Shown here: positions 28,351 to 36,935 of the stretch, piece after piece
Numbering within the stretch: the first letter of the stretch is position 1
How the letters are laid out: each line of letters begins with the position of its first letter
Assembly: GCA_026388535.1 (NCBI GenBank)
Contig: JAPLJP010000090.1
Span: forward strand, 1 to 43,614
Length of the DNA stretch: 43,614 nt
Direction: 5' to 3'
Source of the DNA: Deltaproteobacteria bacterium
GTDB taxonomy: Bacteria > Desulfobacterota > Syntrophia > Syntrophales > Smithellaceae
Program-made: the position numbers and the translations under genes
Notes under the pieces: generated by a model
Told to the model about the DNA's origin: nothing
Database searches by the model: none
Seen by the model: the letters and a program-made list of their open reading frames with translations, nothing else

Positions 28351-29119
28351 TTTTTTTACAATAGCAGATAAAATCAATCCATTTTTTGCCGATATAAATC
28401 TTTTTCATGAATGCAGATCGAGCAAATATAAGCCCATAAATGAGCTTATCCGTGGATACAAATAACGGGATTAATCTTTTCATAAAACCAATCCGCAATA
28501 CGCTCATAATTCTATAAAAGAAACCATTGCCAACCCCGGGGACTAACTCATAATTTATCTCTGCAAATTTGTGCCTGCATATTTCTTTATAATGCCGCGC
28601 AGTCCGGTATTTTTTAAATGGTACACCATTGAGTATCTCTATATATTCATTGTCTCTGATTTGCTCGATAAACAATAGTGCTCCATTCGGACGAAGCAGC
28701 TTTGCCAATTCAGCAATCAATTCTTTAAGTTTATTGTCCTCAACAATGTGTTGGAATACCCAAGTGGTAATTATATAATTAAAAGTTTTGTGTTTGAAGG
28801 GCAGAGAAATGCCATTGTAGCAATAAAAATTCACATGTGGTCTATTTTCCCATTTCCGGCGCGCGTTTTTAATCATTTCGGGAGAAATATCCACACCATA
28901 ATAATCGGCGTTTAGGAACAAATCGTATTCTAATATTCTGCCTGTTCCACAGCCAAAATCCAGCACCTTTTCGCCCGGCTTAATCTCCTTAATAAACGAT
29001 TTGATCGCCCCTTCATGAATAATTTTCATGTATGCAGCTTTCAGCCCAGACTTGTCTTTCGGATCTATCACGCTGCTGTAATTCTCATCTTTTTTTGCGC
29101 GATCTTGCCAAATGTTCAT
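28337..29119 (-). CDS. Class I SAM-dependent methyltransferase
   Basis: 260 residues with a Rossmann core: KVLDFGCGTGRILEY (51-65) is SAM motif I, YYGVDISPEMIKNARRK is motif II, FNYIITTWVFQHIVEDNKL motif IV and LLRPNGALLFIEQIRD motif VI. A basic C-terminal third (about 180-260) with a hydrophobic patch may contact the membrane. A GAGG box lies five bases before the ATG. Probably methylates a sugar or lipid-linked intermediate together with the overlapping FemAB-like gene downstream; O- or N-methylation cannot be told from sequence. Coding is AT-rich compared with ppdK and pckG, as is usual for exchanged surface-polysaccharide genes. Confidence 0.88.
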   Translation of the reverse strand: MNIWQDRAKKDENYSSVIDPKDKSGLKAAYMKIIHEGAIKSFIKEIKPGEKVLDFGCGTGRILEYDLFLNADYYGVDISPEMIKNARRKWENRPHVNFYCYNGISLPFKHKTFNYIITTWVFQHIVEDNKLKELIAELAKLLRPNGALLFIEQIRDNEYIEILNGVPFKKYRTARHYKEICRHKFAEINYELVPGVGNGFFYRIMSVLRIGFMKRLIPLFVSTDKLIYGLIFARSAFMKKIYIGKKWIDFICYCKKNDEY

Positions 29120-29278
29120 AGGTGCCTCATTGTATCGCTTGGAGCCATAAAAGGAAAATGCTAAAGTCCATCATCATAAAATTTAAATTCTCTTATCTCG
29201 GAAAATATTCCATTATCTTTTCATAGATTTTGTTGCTTTTGTGATGTGTGTTATCACTTCATCTCCGGAACTTTCAGA

Positions 29279-30430
29279 TTAAGGCCGATTGGTTGAGCCA
29301 AGGTCCAGCCATTTGTTAATTGAATTTCCCATATCGAATCGTTGGTAGGCCTTTGCAATGTTTTCTCTGAAACACTCTTTATCCCGTAACAACGCCTCCT
29401 GGATAGCGGCAGCAAGAGCTTCCGGAGTGACGACCTTGGCGACTATGCCGCACTTGTATTCCCGTATGAAACCCTCTAAATCGCCGACCGGCATGGAGAC
29501 AACCGGCGTGCCTAATTGGAGAGCATCGGAAAATACGATTGGAAAACTTTCAATCCTGGACGGGATCACAAAAAAAGAAACACTGTCCAGATAATTCGAA
29601 AATTCCTGTGCCCGAATAGGTCCATGTAAATCGATATATTTTTCCAGCTTGAGCTCTGAGATCATTCTTTCCAAATCCCCCTTTAAGGGGCCGAACCCGA
29701 ACATATGCAGCTGAAGAGACTCCCTTAATGCATGCGGCAGGCAAGCGATCGCTTTTATGAGAATGTCCGGGCCCTTATTGAGGTGGTATCGTCCGACAAA
29801 AAGGAAATGCTTTACGGTTACTGAATCCGATGAAAACACTTTTAGATTCGGAGGGGGAAGTTTTCTGCTCGAAGGAAGGAACTCGCACGGCTTTCCGGTC
29901 AGGTCATTAACATCTTTACATAATTGAAAACCATCGGCGTAAACCCTGTCGGCATTTTTCGTAACTATTTTTAATATCAATTTCCCGAGGAGGGGAATCT
30001 TCCTGATTTTCCAAATATCCGACCCCAATGCCCAAATATCATAGGGAACGTTATGTCTAATTTTACCCGCCAATCCAAAAATCCCCGAAGGGACGGCCCA
30101 TACACAGAGAGTTCTTTCAATTTTATATTTATTGTTTATATGCTGAGTATTTATTATGCCTCTTATAAAGAAAAGAATGAAAACCAGCCAGTTTATCGGG
30201 TTCATGAGGTTCATTGATGCAAGTTCTTGATCACCGCCTGACCATGGGGTGGGAATGACTGAAATGCCTGGATCCGGCTCATATATGCTCTTCCGTGCTG
30301 CTGGTTGAACTACGACGCTGTGCCCGCAATTTGCAAGTTCCAGAGCGAATTGACGCACAAATAATCCCGCCGTCCCAGTGGGGTCATCGGGATATGCCGG
30401 ATAGGAACTGGTAATAATATGAATATTCAT
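29279..30430 (-). CDS. GT4 family glycosyltransferase
   Basis: 383 residues, GT-B fold. The N-terminal domain begins MNIHIITSSYPAYPDDPTGT with the Gly-rich acceptor-side loop GTAGLFVRQFALEL. The C-terminal domain has FLFVGRYHLNKGPDILIKAI, LHMFGFGPLKGDLERMI and the donor-binding PSRIESFPIVFSDALQLGTP with VVSMPVGDLEGFI, the conserved ExFG-like region of GT4 (here ESFP). It is a retaining transferase expected to act at the inner membrane face. No strong ribosome binding site precedes the ATG. A gap of about 160 bp separates it from the methyltransferase gene downstream. Sugar specificity is unknown. Confidence 0.88.
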   Translation of the reverse strand: MNIHIITSSYPAYPDDPTGTAGLFVRQFALELANCGHSVVVQPAARKSIYEPDPGISVIPTPWSGGDQELASMNLMNPINWLVFILFFIRGIINTQHINNKYKIERTLCVWAVPSGIFGLAGKIRHNVPYDIWALGSDIWKIRKIPLLGKLILKIVTKNADRVYADGFQLCKDVNDLTGKPCEFLPSSRKLPPPNLKVFSSDSVTVKHFLFVGRYHLNKGPDILIKAIACLPHALRESLQLHMFGFGPLKGDLERMISELKLEKYIDLHGPIRAQEFSNYLDSVSFFVIPSRIESFPIVFSDALQLGTPVVSMPVGDLEGFIREYKCGIVAKVVTPEALAAAIQEALLRDKECFRENIAKAYQRFDMGNSINKWLDLGSTNRP

Positions 30431-30647
30431 CTAATCCGTTCGTAAGTACTTATGGTAAACGATTTAATTGATAAATTCTAATTGTTGGACCATTAAAAGT
30501 TCGTTTTTATGCTAGAAATAATTAATAAGGAATCTTATCGCCTTTGTCTTACTCCTGTTCTCCCAGATATGATCGGGATGCTAATATTCGTTCGGATCCA
30601 ATGAAGAACGTTTAGCCATCTCTGCTGGTTTGTACGTCACTATAAAC

Positions 30648-31598
30648 TCATTCGGTACCTGTTTCTTTATATTTGCTTTTCATTGTATAGCGGATATCCT
30701 CCAGTAACTTCCGGTTTACTGAAAGTAAATCAGCGATAACAGCAATAATAAGTGTCTGAAAACCAATGCCAAATAGAACACTGGCAAGAATAAGCGATTG
30801 TATGTGGCCGCCACCGTGACCGTTGAAATAAAACCACATAAAACGCATTCCAATTGCAATACCTAAACCGAACAATATCAATCCAATCGAGCCGAAAAAA
30901 CGAAATGGTCTGTAGACGATAAAAATTCGAACAATAGTAACCACACTATGGATGACGTAAGAAGGAATACTTTTAACGAGCTTTGACGGACGAAGATCAG
31001 CGTTAACTCGTACAGGAACGGATGTGATTGCCATATTTTTCTGACCGGCCTGGATGATGGTTTCCAGTGTGTATGTGTAATCATTAAATACGACTACTTG
31101 CTGGGCGGCATCACGGCTGATAGCTCTAAAACCACTAGCCGCGTCAGGGATATCTGCCCGACTTGCCGCCCTGACAACCCAGCTTCCCATTTTCTGGAGA
31201 AATTTCTTAATCGGAGAGAAGTGATTGATACTATCTATCGGTCTGGCGCCTACAACCATATCAGCCTGCCCGTTGATAATCGGCTGAGTTAAAGATGGAA
31301 TATCGTCCGCGTTATATTGATTATCGGCATCGGTATTCACAATCACATCCGCGCCAAGACAAACAGCTTCCCGTATACCGGTCATGAAGGCGCGGGCAAG
31401 CCCCTGATTGCGGGTATGCCGCACAATATGATCTACTCCGTTTTCCCGTGCGATTTTTATGGTGCCATCAGTACTACCGTCATCAATAATCAACCAGGCG
31501 ACAGAGTCGAAACCAGATACTTGCCGCGGAAGTTTACTCAGGGTAATAGCTAATGTTCCAGCTTCATTATAACAGGGGATTTGAATTATAAGTTTCAT
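30648..31598 (-). CDS. DPM1/GtrB-like polyprenyl-phosphate glycosyltransferase
   Basis: 316 residues. The GT-A domain has LIIQIPCYNEAGTLAITL (3-20), LIIDDGSTDGTIKIA (35-49), HTRNQGLARAFMTGI and VIVNTDADNQYNADDI (DAD near 91-93), then DAASGFRAISRDAA and TYTLETIIQAGQ. Two C-terminal membrane helices (about 235-255 and 268-290) follow. It should charge polyprenyl phosphate with a sugar at the cytoplasmic face for a periplasmic GT-C enzyme; the split GT-C gene lies directly upstream, 46 bp away. AAGGA lies eight bases before the ATG. It is the second such enzyme in the window, so two lipid-linked sugars may be made. Confidence 0.88.
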   Translation of the reverse strand: MKLIIQIPCYNEAGTLAITLSKLPRQVSGFDSVAWLIIDDGSTDGTIKIARENGVDHIVRHTRNQGLARAFMTGIREAVCLGADVIVNTDADNQYNADDIPSLTQPIINGQADMVVGARPIDSINHFSPIKKFLQKMGSWVVRAASRADIPDAASGFRAISRDAAQQVVVFNDYTYTLETIIQAGQKNMAITSVPVRVNADLRPSKLVKSIPSYVIHSVVTIVRIFIVYRPFRFFGSIGLILFGLGIAIGMRFMWFYFNGHGGGHIQSLILASVLFGIGFQTLIIAVIADLLSVNRKLLEDIRYTMKSKYKETGTE

Positions 31599-31644
31599 TG
31601 TTTTTTCCTTTTTTTACAATAAAATTTATTTAAGGAAGATACCT

Positions 31645-33351
31645 TTATTCTTTTGGGATGACAGGAATCTTTATAGCGTTGCTTATTTGTCCCGTTAGAC
31701 GATCTTTGAGATATACTTCAACATTACCGGGCGCGGAGAAAAGTTCATCGGGAACCCGTGCCGTTACCAGTAAAGGACTTTCCACTCTGGTTTCCAATTC
31801 GCGACCATTGAAGAAAACAACCGTTCTGGATGTAGCGTTTGTTGTTTTCAGCCACATGGCCGATGACCCGTCAGGCTGCCGGTTGAAGGATTCGCCTGCT
31901 CGAATGGATTCAGGACCATAACTATTAATTTTCGGTGGCGGGAGTTTTTTTCTTTCATCTTTTAAAACCTTAATAACAACCGGCTCACTGATGCTCCACA
32001 TCAGACGATCTTTAAGATATACCTTAACATTACCGGGCGCGGAGAAAAGTTCTTCGGGTACGCGCGCCGTTACCATTAAAGGACTTTCGACTGTGGTTTC
32101 CAATTCGCGACCGTTGAAGAAAACAACTGTCCAAGATGTAGCGTTTGTTGTTTTTAGCCACATGGCCGATGACCCGTCAGGCTGCCGGTTGAAGGATTCG
32201 CCTGCCTGAATGGATTCAGGACCATAACTATTAATTTTAGGTGGTGGGAGTTTTTTTCTTTCATCAATTCTGTACAGATAAAATGTCTTCTTGCCCACGT
32301 TATAGGACTTCAGATCAGGCAGGGGATACTTATTAGGGGACAGCATCAGAAAGATGGAGGAAGATGGCATTACTTTCGGGCTATGGTAAAAAGAATGCAA
32401 TTTGCCCTGATCATAGTTGGTGCCCCAAAATTCAAGCGCAAATCTCATCGACCATTCATCTACCCCCGGAATAACATTGTAATAAAGATCTGGCATTTCG
32501 CCTTCATCAGAAATTTGTTTAGAAAGAACCGTCGCCAGATATCTCGCGTGCAGTCCATCAAGGTTTCTCGGCAGACGGTGCGCGGCTCCTGCATAGATGA
32601 CGGCATATTCGAATATAAGAATTGCGCAAGCGGCGATGGTCAGCGTTTTCCGGTTAACAGACTTTATCATCCAAAGAATAATTCCCAGTACCATTGTGCA
32701 GGCGGAAGATATAATGAATATTAGCACATTTTTATAAACAAATGCATCGGGATGACAAAACTCTACGTTAGCAAACCAACCGGGAAATACCCAGATACCC
32801 GAGCCATACAAGATCCATCTGGCCATAAATATCGCAAACAGCGCCAATAGTGTCGACACTGCGATATGCCATCGTTTGAAAACAATCTTGCCGTATAAGA
32901 GTCTTTGAATTATCGTAATACCGAGCACAATATAAAGTGGCGTCAAAAACATCAGGTATCGGCCGAGAATATAGGTAGGAGGATTTCCACCATCATAGGA
33001 ATGGTTCGTGGCCAAAAGCCAGTAGCAAATTGTCAATAGCAGAACAAGCCAGGCAAAGGCGGCCTCCTTGGACATAGGTAAAAACCGTTTCCATTTAGAT
33101 GCGGAAACAAAAACCAAAACCAGAATCGGTTGTAAAAACGGGGCCATCGCCAGGATGATATAGGATCCATAAGCGCTAAGCCACATGACTGCGGCATTGA
33201 TATTCTTTTGTAAGGCCTGAACGCCGGCAAAAGAATCACCGAATCCCAGAGAGCCCTTTGCACTAATATCGAGCGTGTAAGTGTAAAAAAACCACAACGA
33301 ATAAATAGCAACATAGCACAAAATCATAATCAGAATATTGGGCCGTATCAT
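31645..33351 (-). CDS. GT-C-like membrane protein, C-terminal part, with two Ig/IPT-like domains
   Basis: 568 residues from the first ATG, but very likely the continuation of the upstream frame 33358-33984. It is in the same frame and separated only by a TAG and two sense codons. It holds about eight membrane spans (to near residue 250), a periplasmic region, and two tandem 102-residue beta-rich domains (from about 363). Each domain begins DERKKLPPPKINSYGPES, contains NRQPDGSSAMWLKTTNATS and FFNGRELET, and ends near PGNVxVYLKDRL. A related single domain ends the protein at 18920-20830. Together with the 208-residue upstream piece this would be a GT-C transferase of about 780 residues. By itself it lacks the catalytic first loop, so as sequenced it is probably inactive unless the stop is read through or is an error. 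Confidence 0.7.
   Translation of the reverse strand: MIRPNILIMILCYVAIYSLWFFYTYTLDISAKGSLGFGDSFAGVQALQKNINAAVMWLSAYGSYIILAMAPFLQPILVLVFVSASKWKRFLPMSKEAAFAWLVLLLTICYWLLATNHSYDGGNPPTYILGRYLMFLTPLYIVLGITIIQRLLYGKIVFKRWHIAVSTLLALFAIFMARWILYGSGIWVFPGWFANVEFCHPDAFVYKNVLIFIISSACTMVLGIILWMIKSVNRKTLTIAACAILIFEYAVIYAGAAHRLPRNLDGLHARYLATVLSKQISDEGEMPDLYYNVIPGVDEWSMRFALEFWGTNYDQGKLHSFYHSPKVMPSSSIFLMLSPNKYPLPDLKSYNVGKKTFYLYRIDERKKLPPPKINSYGPESIQAGESFNRQPDGSSAMWLKTTNATSWTVVFFNGRELETTVESPLMVTARVPEELFSAPGNVKVYLKDRLMWSISEPVVIKVLKDERKKLPPPKINSYGPESIRAGESFNRQPDGSSAMWLKTTNATSRTVVFFNGRELETRVESPLLVTARVPDELFSAPGNVEVYLKDRLTGQISNAIKIPVIPKE
31648..32265 (-). repeat. Tandem 306-bp duplication of a domain-coding segment
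   Basis: Two adjacent copies, 31960-32265 and 31648-31959, with an offset of 306 bp (102 codons). Over the 262 bases I compared directly (31698-31959 against 32004-32265) I count about 20 differences, roughly 92 percent identity. The duplication is in frame and encodes two Ig/IPT-like domains, so it looks fairly recent. Confidence 0.92.
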
Positions 33352-33357
33352 CTGGAA

Positions 33358-33984
33358 CTAGGGAAAGCCGCTATCCTTATCCGAGATCAGATATGGCATC
33401 GCAATCCAAAAAAACGATAAAATAAAAACGGCAGGCAGCATTAAGTGACGGGTCAAATGCGCCGCCGCAAGTGTTAATCCGAATAACGCCGCCTGAAGCT
33501 TTCCGGCACCCGAACCTCTCAGCGCCAGCAAAACAGCGCTGGCGAATAACGGCATAAACAGATTTTCGCTCATAATACAACTTGGATAGATAATCTGAAA
33601 GGGAAGCATCAGCGAAAGTAATACGGCGAACGCGGAGAAACGCGTTCCCATAAAAGAACGTGCCATAAACCAAACAGGAACAAAAAGAAGCGTTGAAATA
33701 ATTCCGTTGATTATGATCATTACGTCATACCAGTTTGCAAAAAGAAAAGCTGGTGTAAGCAAAAGCGAATAAAGCGGCGGATACAAAACTGGATGTGTCA
33801 CAATTTTTAAACCCGCGATGAAATTAGCCGCATTTTGTTTGTATAACAGTTCATCACAAATATTTGCCCCGTTTGAGGCGTAGAAGACCACATGCTTCAA
33901 TATTAAGACAATGAGAAAGAGCGACGACATAATAACCCAAAAAAGCAGATCATCGCACTTTTTTGCTTCCGCCGAGCCGGTCAT
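33358..33984 (-). CDS. GT-C glycosyltransferase, N-terminal part (split by in-frame TAG)
   Basis: 208 residues with a first membrane span (about 14-34), an external loop NGANICDELLYKQNAANF with the Asp-Glu pair expected for GT-C catalysis, a hydrophobic hairpin, and SCIMSENLFMPLFASAVLLA, the SEN-type motif common in PMT/ArnT relatives. It ends ISDKDSGFP then TAG. The next codons TTC CAG ATG run in the same frame into the 568-residue downstream frame, which supplies the remaining spans. A single substitution in an originally longer gene explains this best. A purine-rich AGGAAATGAGGG precedes the ATG. Confidence 0.75.
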   Translation of the reverse strand: MTGSAEAKKCDDLLFWVIMSSLFLIVLILKHVVFYASNGANICDELLYKQNAANFIAGLKIVTHPVLYPPLYSLLLTPAFLFANWYDVMIIINGIISTLLFVPVWFMARSFMGTRFSAFAVLLSLMLPFQIIYPSCIMSENLFMPLFASAVLLALRGSGAGKLQAALFGLTLAAAHLTRHLMLPAVFILSFFWIAMPYLISDKDSGFP

Positions 33985-34204
33985 CTGTCTGCCCTCATTT
34001 CCTTACCTTTATTAATTTGTGAATTACTTTATTCAGTATGATCATGGCTAATAATATATTATTTTGTTATCCAATTAGTTACCCGGTATGGTCAATCGAA
34101 GATCATATCTCATCTACTGCCATCTGGAGCCACGGACAACCGAAACCACCACAGAAACTCAATCATCGTCCAAGGATGACGATTCCTTGCTGTCATATCC
34201 TTGC
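33985..34204. other. Intergenic gap, nothing recognised
   Basis: About 220 bases between the radical SAM gene and the split GT-C gene. All frames are short and no stem-loop with a T-tract was seen. It may contain decayed coding sequence, but I could not match it to a family. Confidence 0.35.
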
Positions 34205-35002
34205 CTATTCAGAGAAGTTTTTCCAGACCGAAAATTCATGCTTCCAGAATGTACAATGCTGACATAAATCGATTGGATATTTTGATGACCATTCAGAAAA
34301 ACCATCCAACCCTTTTGATAGATCAAAATATCGTTCTGGCGTTAAATCTTGGATTGCTCCGTATTCCGGTCTATGCGCCAAACCGTACGCTAATGAGCAA
34401 CGGAAAAGTTTACCGTCTGCTTTGAGCATATAGCAAAATGCTGTGCAACAAGCATTCAAGACTGCTTGCCTGTCTGTGTGAAAATCCCATTTTATAAATG
34501 TGTTTATCATCGGAGTGACTTCTACGTCGAGATGTGGGCAGAGATATTTTAACAGCAAAACAAGTTCATCAAATTTCTCTTCACCGCCGATTCTGCTTAC
34601 AGTACTTGGATACTTTGAAATTAATATGTCCCCCAATGATTTTAATAGTGGCGCTACATCTCTTATCTTTGTCTCGCTCGCCCAATAAAAATTAGTGGTT
34701 ACTCCAACTTTCTTTAAAGGATATCTCTTCTTCATTTCATCAATAAATAAAAATATATTATCATGTAAAAAAGGCTCCCCACCGGTAATTGCGATATACG
34801 TGTCTTTGAAGGGGTTTGGAGTATCACCGAAAAGTCGATCCAGCCAAGGGAAAAATGATGAAGCAGAGTATGATTGTTTTCCTGCAAAGGGCGCGCTAGT
34901 ACTGCAAAATTCACAACTATTTGTACAGTTTTCAACAGCAATAATATGAACGCCGGCGGATTTTATTCCCCACTGGTCGTTTGTATTTTTTTTATTTATC
35001 AC
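34205..35002 (-). CDS. Radical SAM protein
   Basis: 265 residues. AVENCTNSCEFCSTSAPF carries CxxxCxxC (Cys27, 31, 34) for the 4Fe-4S cluster, and YIAITGGEPFLHDNIFLF is the GGE SAM-binding motif. C-terminal Cys residues (CCTAFCYMLKADGKLFRCSL and LCQHCTFW) resemble a short SPASM/Twitch-like region that may bind a further cluster. It ends in TAG. Start is GTG with AAGGGG six bases upstream. Together with the methyltransferase, FemAB-like, WbqC and aminotransferase genes upstream, it probably helps make an unusual modified sugar. The reaction is not predictable. Confidence 0.85.
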   Translation of the reverse strand: MINKKNTNDQWGIKSAGVHIIAVENCTNSCEFCSTSAPFAGKQSYSASSFFPWLDRLFGDTPNPFKDTYIAITGGEPFLHDNIFLFIDEMKKRYPLKKVGVTTNFYWASETKIRDVAPLLKSLGDILISKYPSTVSRIGGEEKFDELVLLLKYLCPHLDVEVTPMINTFIKWDFHTDRQAVLNACCTAFCYMLKADGKLFRCSLAYGLAHRPEYGAIQDLTPERYFDLSKGLDGFSEWSSKYPIDLCQHCTFWKHEFSVWKNFSE

Positions 35003-35119
35003 TGAGTCCCCTTAAAAAAGCCAGCTAATCAACAAGTATTCTTACATTCCGCCAGACATTATAGGTTGTGTACCCCTAATCAACTGCATACCTAGTTAAT
35101 ATTTTTTTGATAAATAATA

Positions 35120-35815
35120 TTATTTCTTCCCCATATACATTCCACGTCCAAACAAACCTTTGGAATCATATTTTACATCCAAACCTGCCCGATGAAAAGC
35201 AGCTGAATATTCCTCGTGGGTAAAAAGGCCCATTTCATGTCGTTCAGTAAAACATTCAATACTTTCAGTTGTTCCCACCAAATAATGAATATTAAAAATT
35301 GTCATTTTACCTTCGATTTCACTGATATACATCCAGGCTATCTTTATATCCTGCTGATCGACAAAATTGGCTGTAATCTTGCCGATCCAATAGTTATCGG
35401 GATAAACCCAAGGCTCTATAAAAAGTAAACCTTTCGGTTTTAAGTGAAGCGCCATTCTGGCAACTGATGAAAATAAATTTTCAACTGTCTTAACATAAGC
35501 GATTGAAGAAAATAAACACGTGATTACATCAAATTTGTTGTTTAATTCCAGGTTCACCATATCGCCTTGATGAAAAGAAACTCCCGGGCAACGTACACGG
35601 GCAATTTCAAGCAGATCGGGGTTGAGATCAAAACCTTCAACCAGGTAATTCTTACGCAAATATTCAAGATGCTTTCCAGTACCACAAGCCACATCCAGAA
35701 GGCTCTTTGCGTTTGGATTATTTTGCTGTATTAGAGTTTGTAATTTCTCAGATGCTTCATCATAGTTTTTAAAATGATAAAGGGCATCATAATATTTGGC
35801 TGATTTCTCGAACAT
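35120..35815 (-). CDS. Class I SAM-dependent methyltransferase
   Basis: 231 residues. SLLDVACGTGKHLEYLRK (39-56) is SAM motif I, VEGFDLNPDLLEIARVR motif II, VSFHQGDMVNLELNNKFDVI motif III/IV and LKPKGLLFIEPWVYPDNYW motif VI. The C-terminal half, with HYLVGTTESIECFTERHEMG and FTHEEYSAAFHRAGL, resembles sugar N- or O-methyltransferases of the DesVI/TylM1 type, which methylate amino-sugar nucleotides. That matches the DegT-type aminotransferase four genes upstream in the transcript. AGAGGT lies six bases before the ATG. Likely product: a methylated aminodeoxysugar, by inference. Confidence 0.85.
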   Translation of the reverse strand: MFEKSAKYYDALYHFKNYDEASEKLQTLIQQNNPNAKSLLDVACGTGKHLEYLRKNYLVEGFDLNPDLLEIARVRCPGVSFHQGDMVNLELNNKFDVITCLFSSIAYVKTVENLFSSVARMALHLKPKGLLFIEPWVYPDNYWIGKITANFVDQQDIKIAWMYISEIEGKMTIFNIHYLVGTTESIECFTERHEMGLFTHEEYSAAFHRAGLDVKYDSKGLFGRGMYMGKK

Positions 35816-35902
35816 TTATTACCTCTTGTTATTTTGAATAGTACTGGACTGCAATATTTTTTATAATTGATAACAAATACCAACCGCTTTTTTTATTGTG
35901 AA

Positions 35903-36889
35903 TTACGGTTTTTGGTAAGCCGGGAAATATCCCATCTTCTCATATGGATCGGCATTAATATGCTGACATAACTGCTCATAGATATGTCTATTGTAAACTT
36001 GCTTTAGACTCTTTAACGGTAACTGCTTACCTCCGAATCTTCTTTTGTATAGATCAATGGTATCATCAGCACGGACTCCTCCACCCAAATTTAGTATTTT
36101 TACCCCCATAGACTGAAGCCGGATTACGCCAGCCCACAATAAAGCGGTTGTATATACCTTACCTTCAGGAAGGGATATATTAAACAGGTAATCTCCAACG
36201 ATTGGAGAATAACCAAATAATGAGACAGCTTCCACTCTCCCCAAGTTTTGCAATCCGACAATTAAAACATTTTCCAGATTTGCTAAAAACGACAAAGTGT
36301 CCCTGGCGAAATTATAGGTACCGGATACATTTCGACTCTGCATAAAATTGTGATAATGGTTCAGAAAAAAATCAAGTAAAATTGATTTATCATAGGTGAT
36401 TTTTTTGCTAATCTCATCCCAATGTTTCAACTGTGGTTTTCTATTATTTGATAGATTCATGAATAATTCTTCTAAAGTGAGTTTTAAATCCAAAATATGA
36501 ACATTATTGTAATGGAAGGAATCAATGGAATAAAACAAGCTGCTGTCTTCAAGAATTGGATTTATCTGAATATACCCACAAACATATTTTTTTCTCTCAA
36601 CAAATTCCTTCCAATACCCAGGAAATTCGGGGCAATGTTTATTACTGATAAAGCCTGAGAAACCATAAGGAGTGAAGATGTCTGTATAACCGCCAAAAGT
36701 CCTCTCAGAAATCGGGCAGACTATCTGTGATTCTCCGATTTCAATAGAATAAAGATAAGTGGGAAGACCGGTGGTTAAGTGCATTGCATAGCAATTTTCC
36801 CATGTGTGTGAGAAGGCATGCTTAATTCCTTTGAGGGCATCCTTCCATTCAGAAGGATTAACCAGTGAAATACATCGTTCTACTACCAT
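35903..36889 (-). CDS. FemAB-like GNAT-family protein
   Basis: 328 residues. The N-terminal half has FTPYGFSGFISN (GNAT domain I), and the C-terminal half NVLIVGLQNLGRVEAVSLFG, YTTALLWAGVIRLQSMG and VKILNLGGGVRADDTIDLYK with RRFGG. The LNLGGG ... FK(K/R)RFGG pattern is the FemAB-like signature seen in polysaccharide loci. It probably attaches an acyl or aminoacyl group to an amino sugar. GAAGGAA lies about six bases before the ATG. It is located between the methyltransferase and WbqC genes. It shares only the general fold pattern with the FemAB-like protein at 27406-28350, so these are not recent duplicates. Confidence 0.75.
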   Translation of the reverse strand: MVVERCISLVNPSEWKDALKGIKHAFSHTWENCYAMHLTTGLPTYLYSIEIGESQIVCPISERTFGGYTDIFTPYGFSGFISNKHCPEFPGYWKEFVERKKYVCGYIQINPILEDSSLFYSIDSFHYNNVHILDLKLTLEELFMNLSNNRKPQLKHWDEISKKITYDKSILLDFFLNHYHNFMQSRNVSGTYNFARDTLSFLANLENVLIVGLQNLGRVEAVSLFGYSPIVGDYLFNISLPEGKVYTTALLWAGVIRLQSMGVKILNLGGGVRADDTIDLYKRRFGGKQLPLKSLKQVYNRHIYEQLCQHINADPYEKMGYFPAYQKP

Positions 36890-36935
36890 TGAATTTCCTT
36901 CAAATATAAAGGACGCTTTTATGTTAGGCTGCCCA

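Noticed and set aside
33358-33360. Amber codon read as pyrrolysine or other recoding
   Set aside because: Genes ending at 15284, 34205 and 40444 use TAG as a natural stop, and nothing in the window encodes recoding machinery. A nonsense change is simpler.
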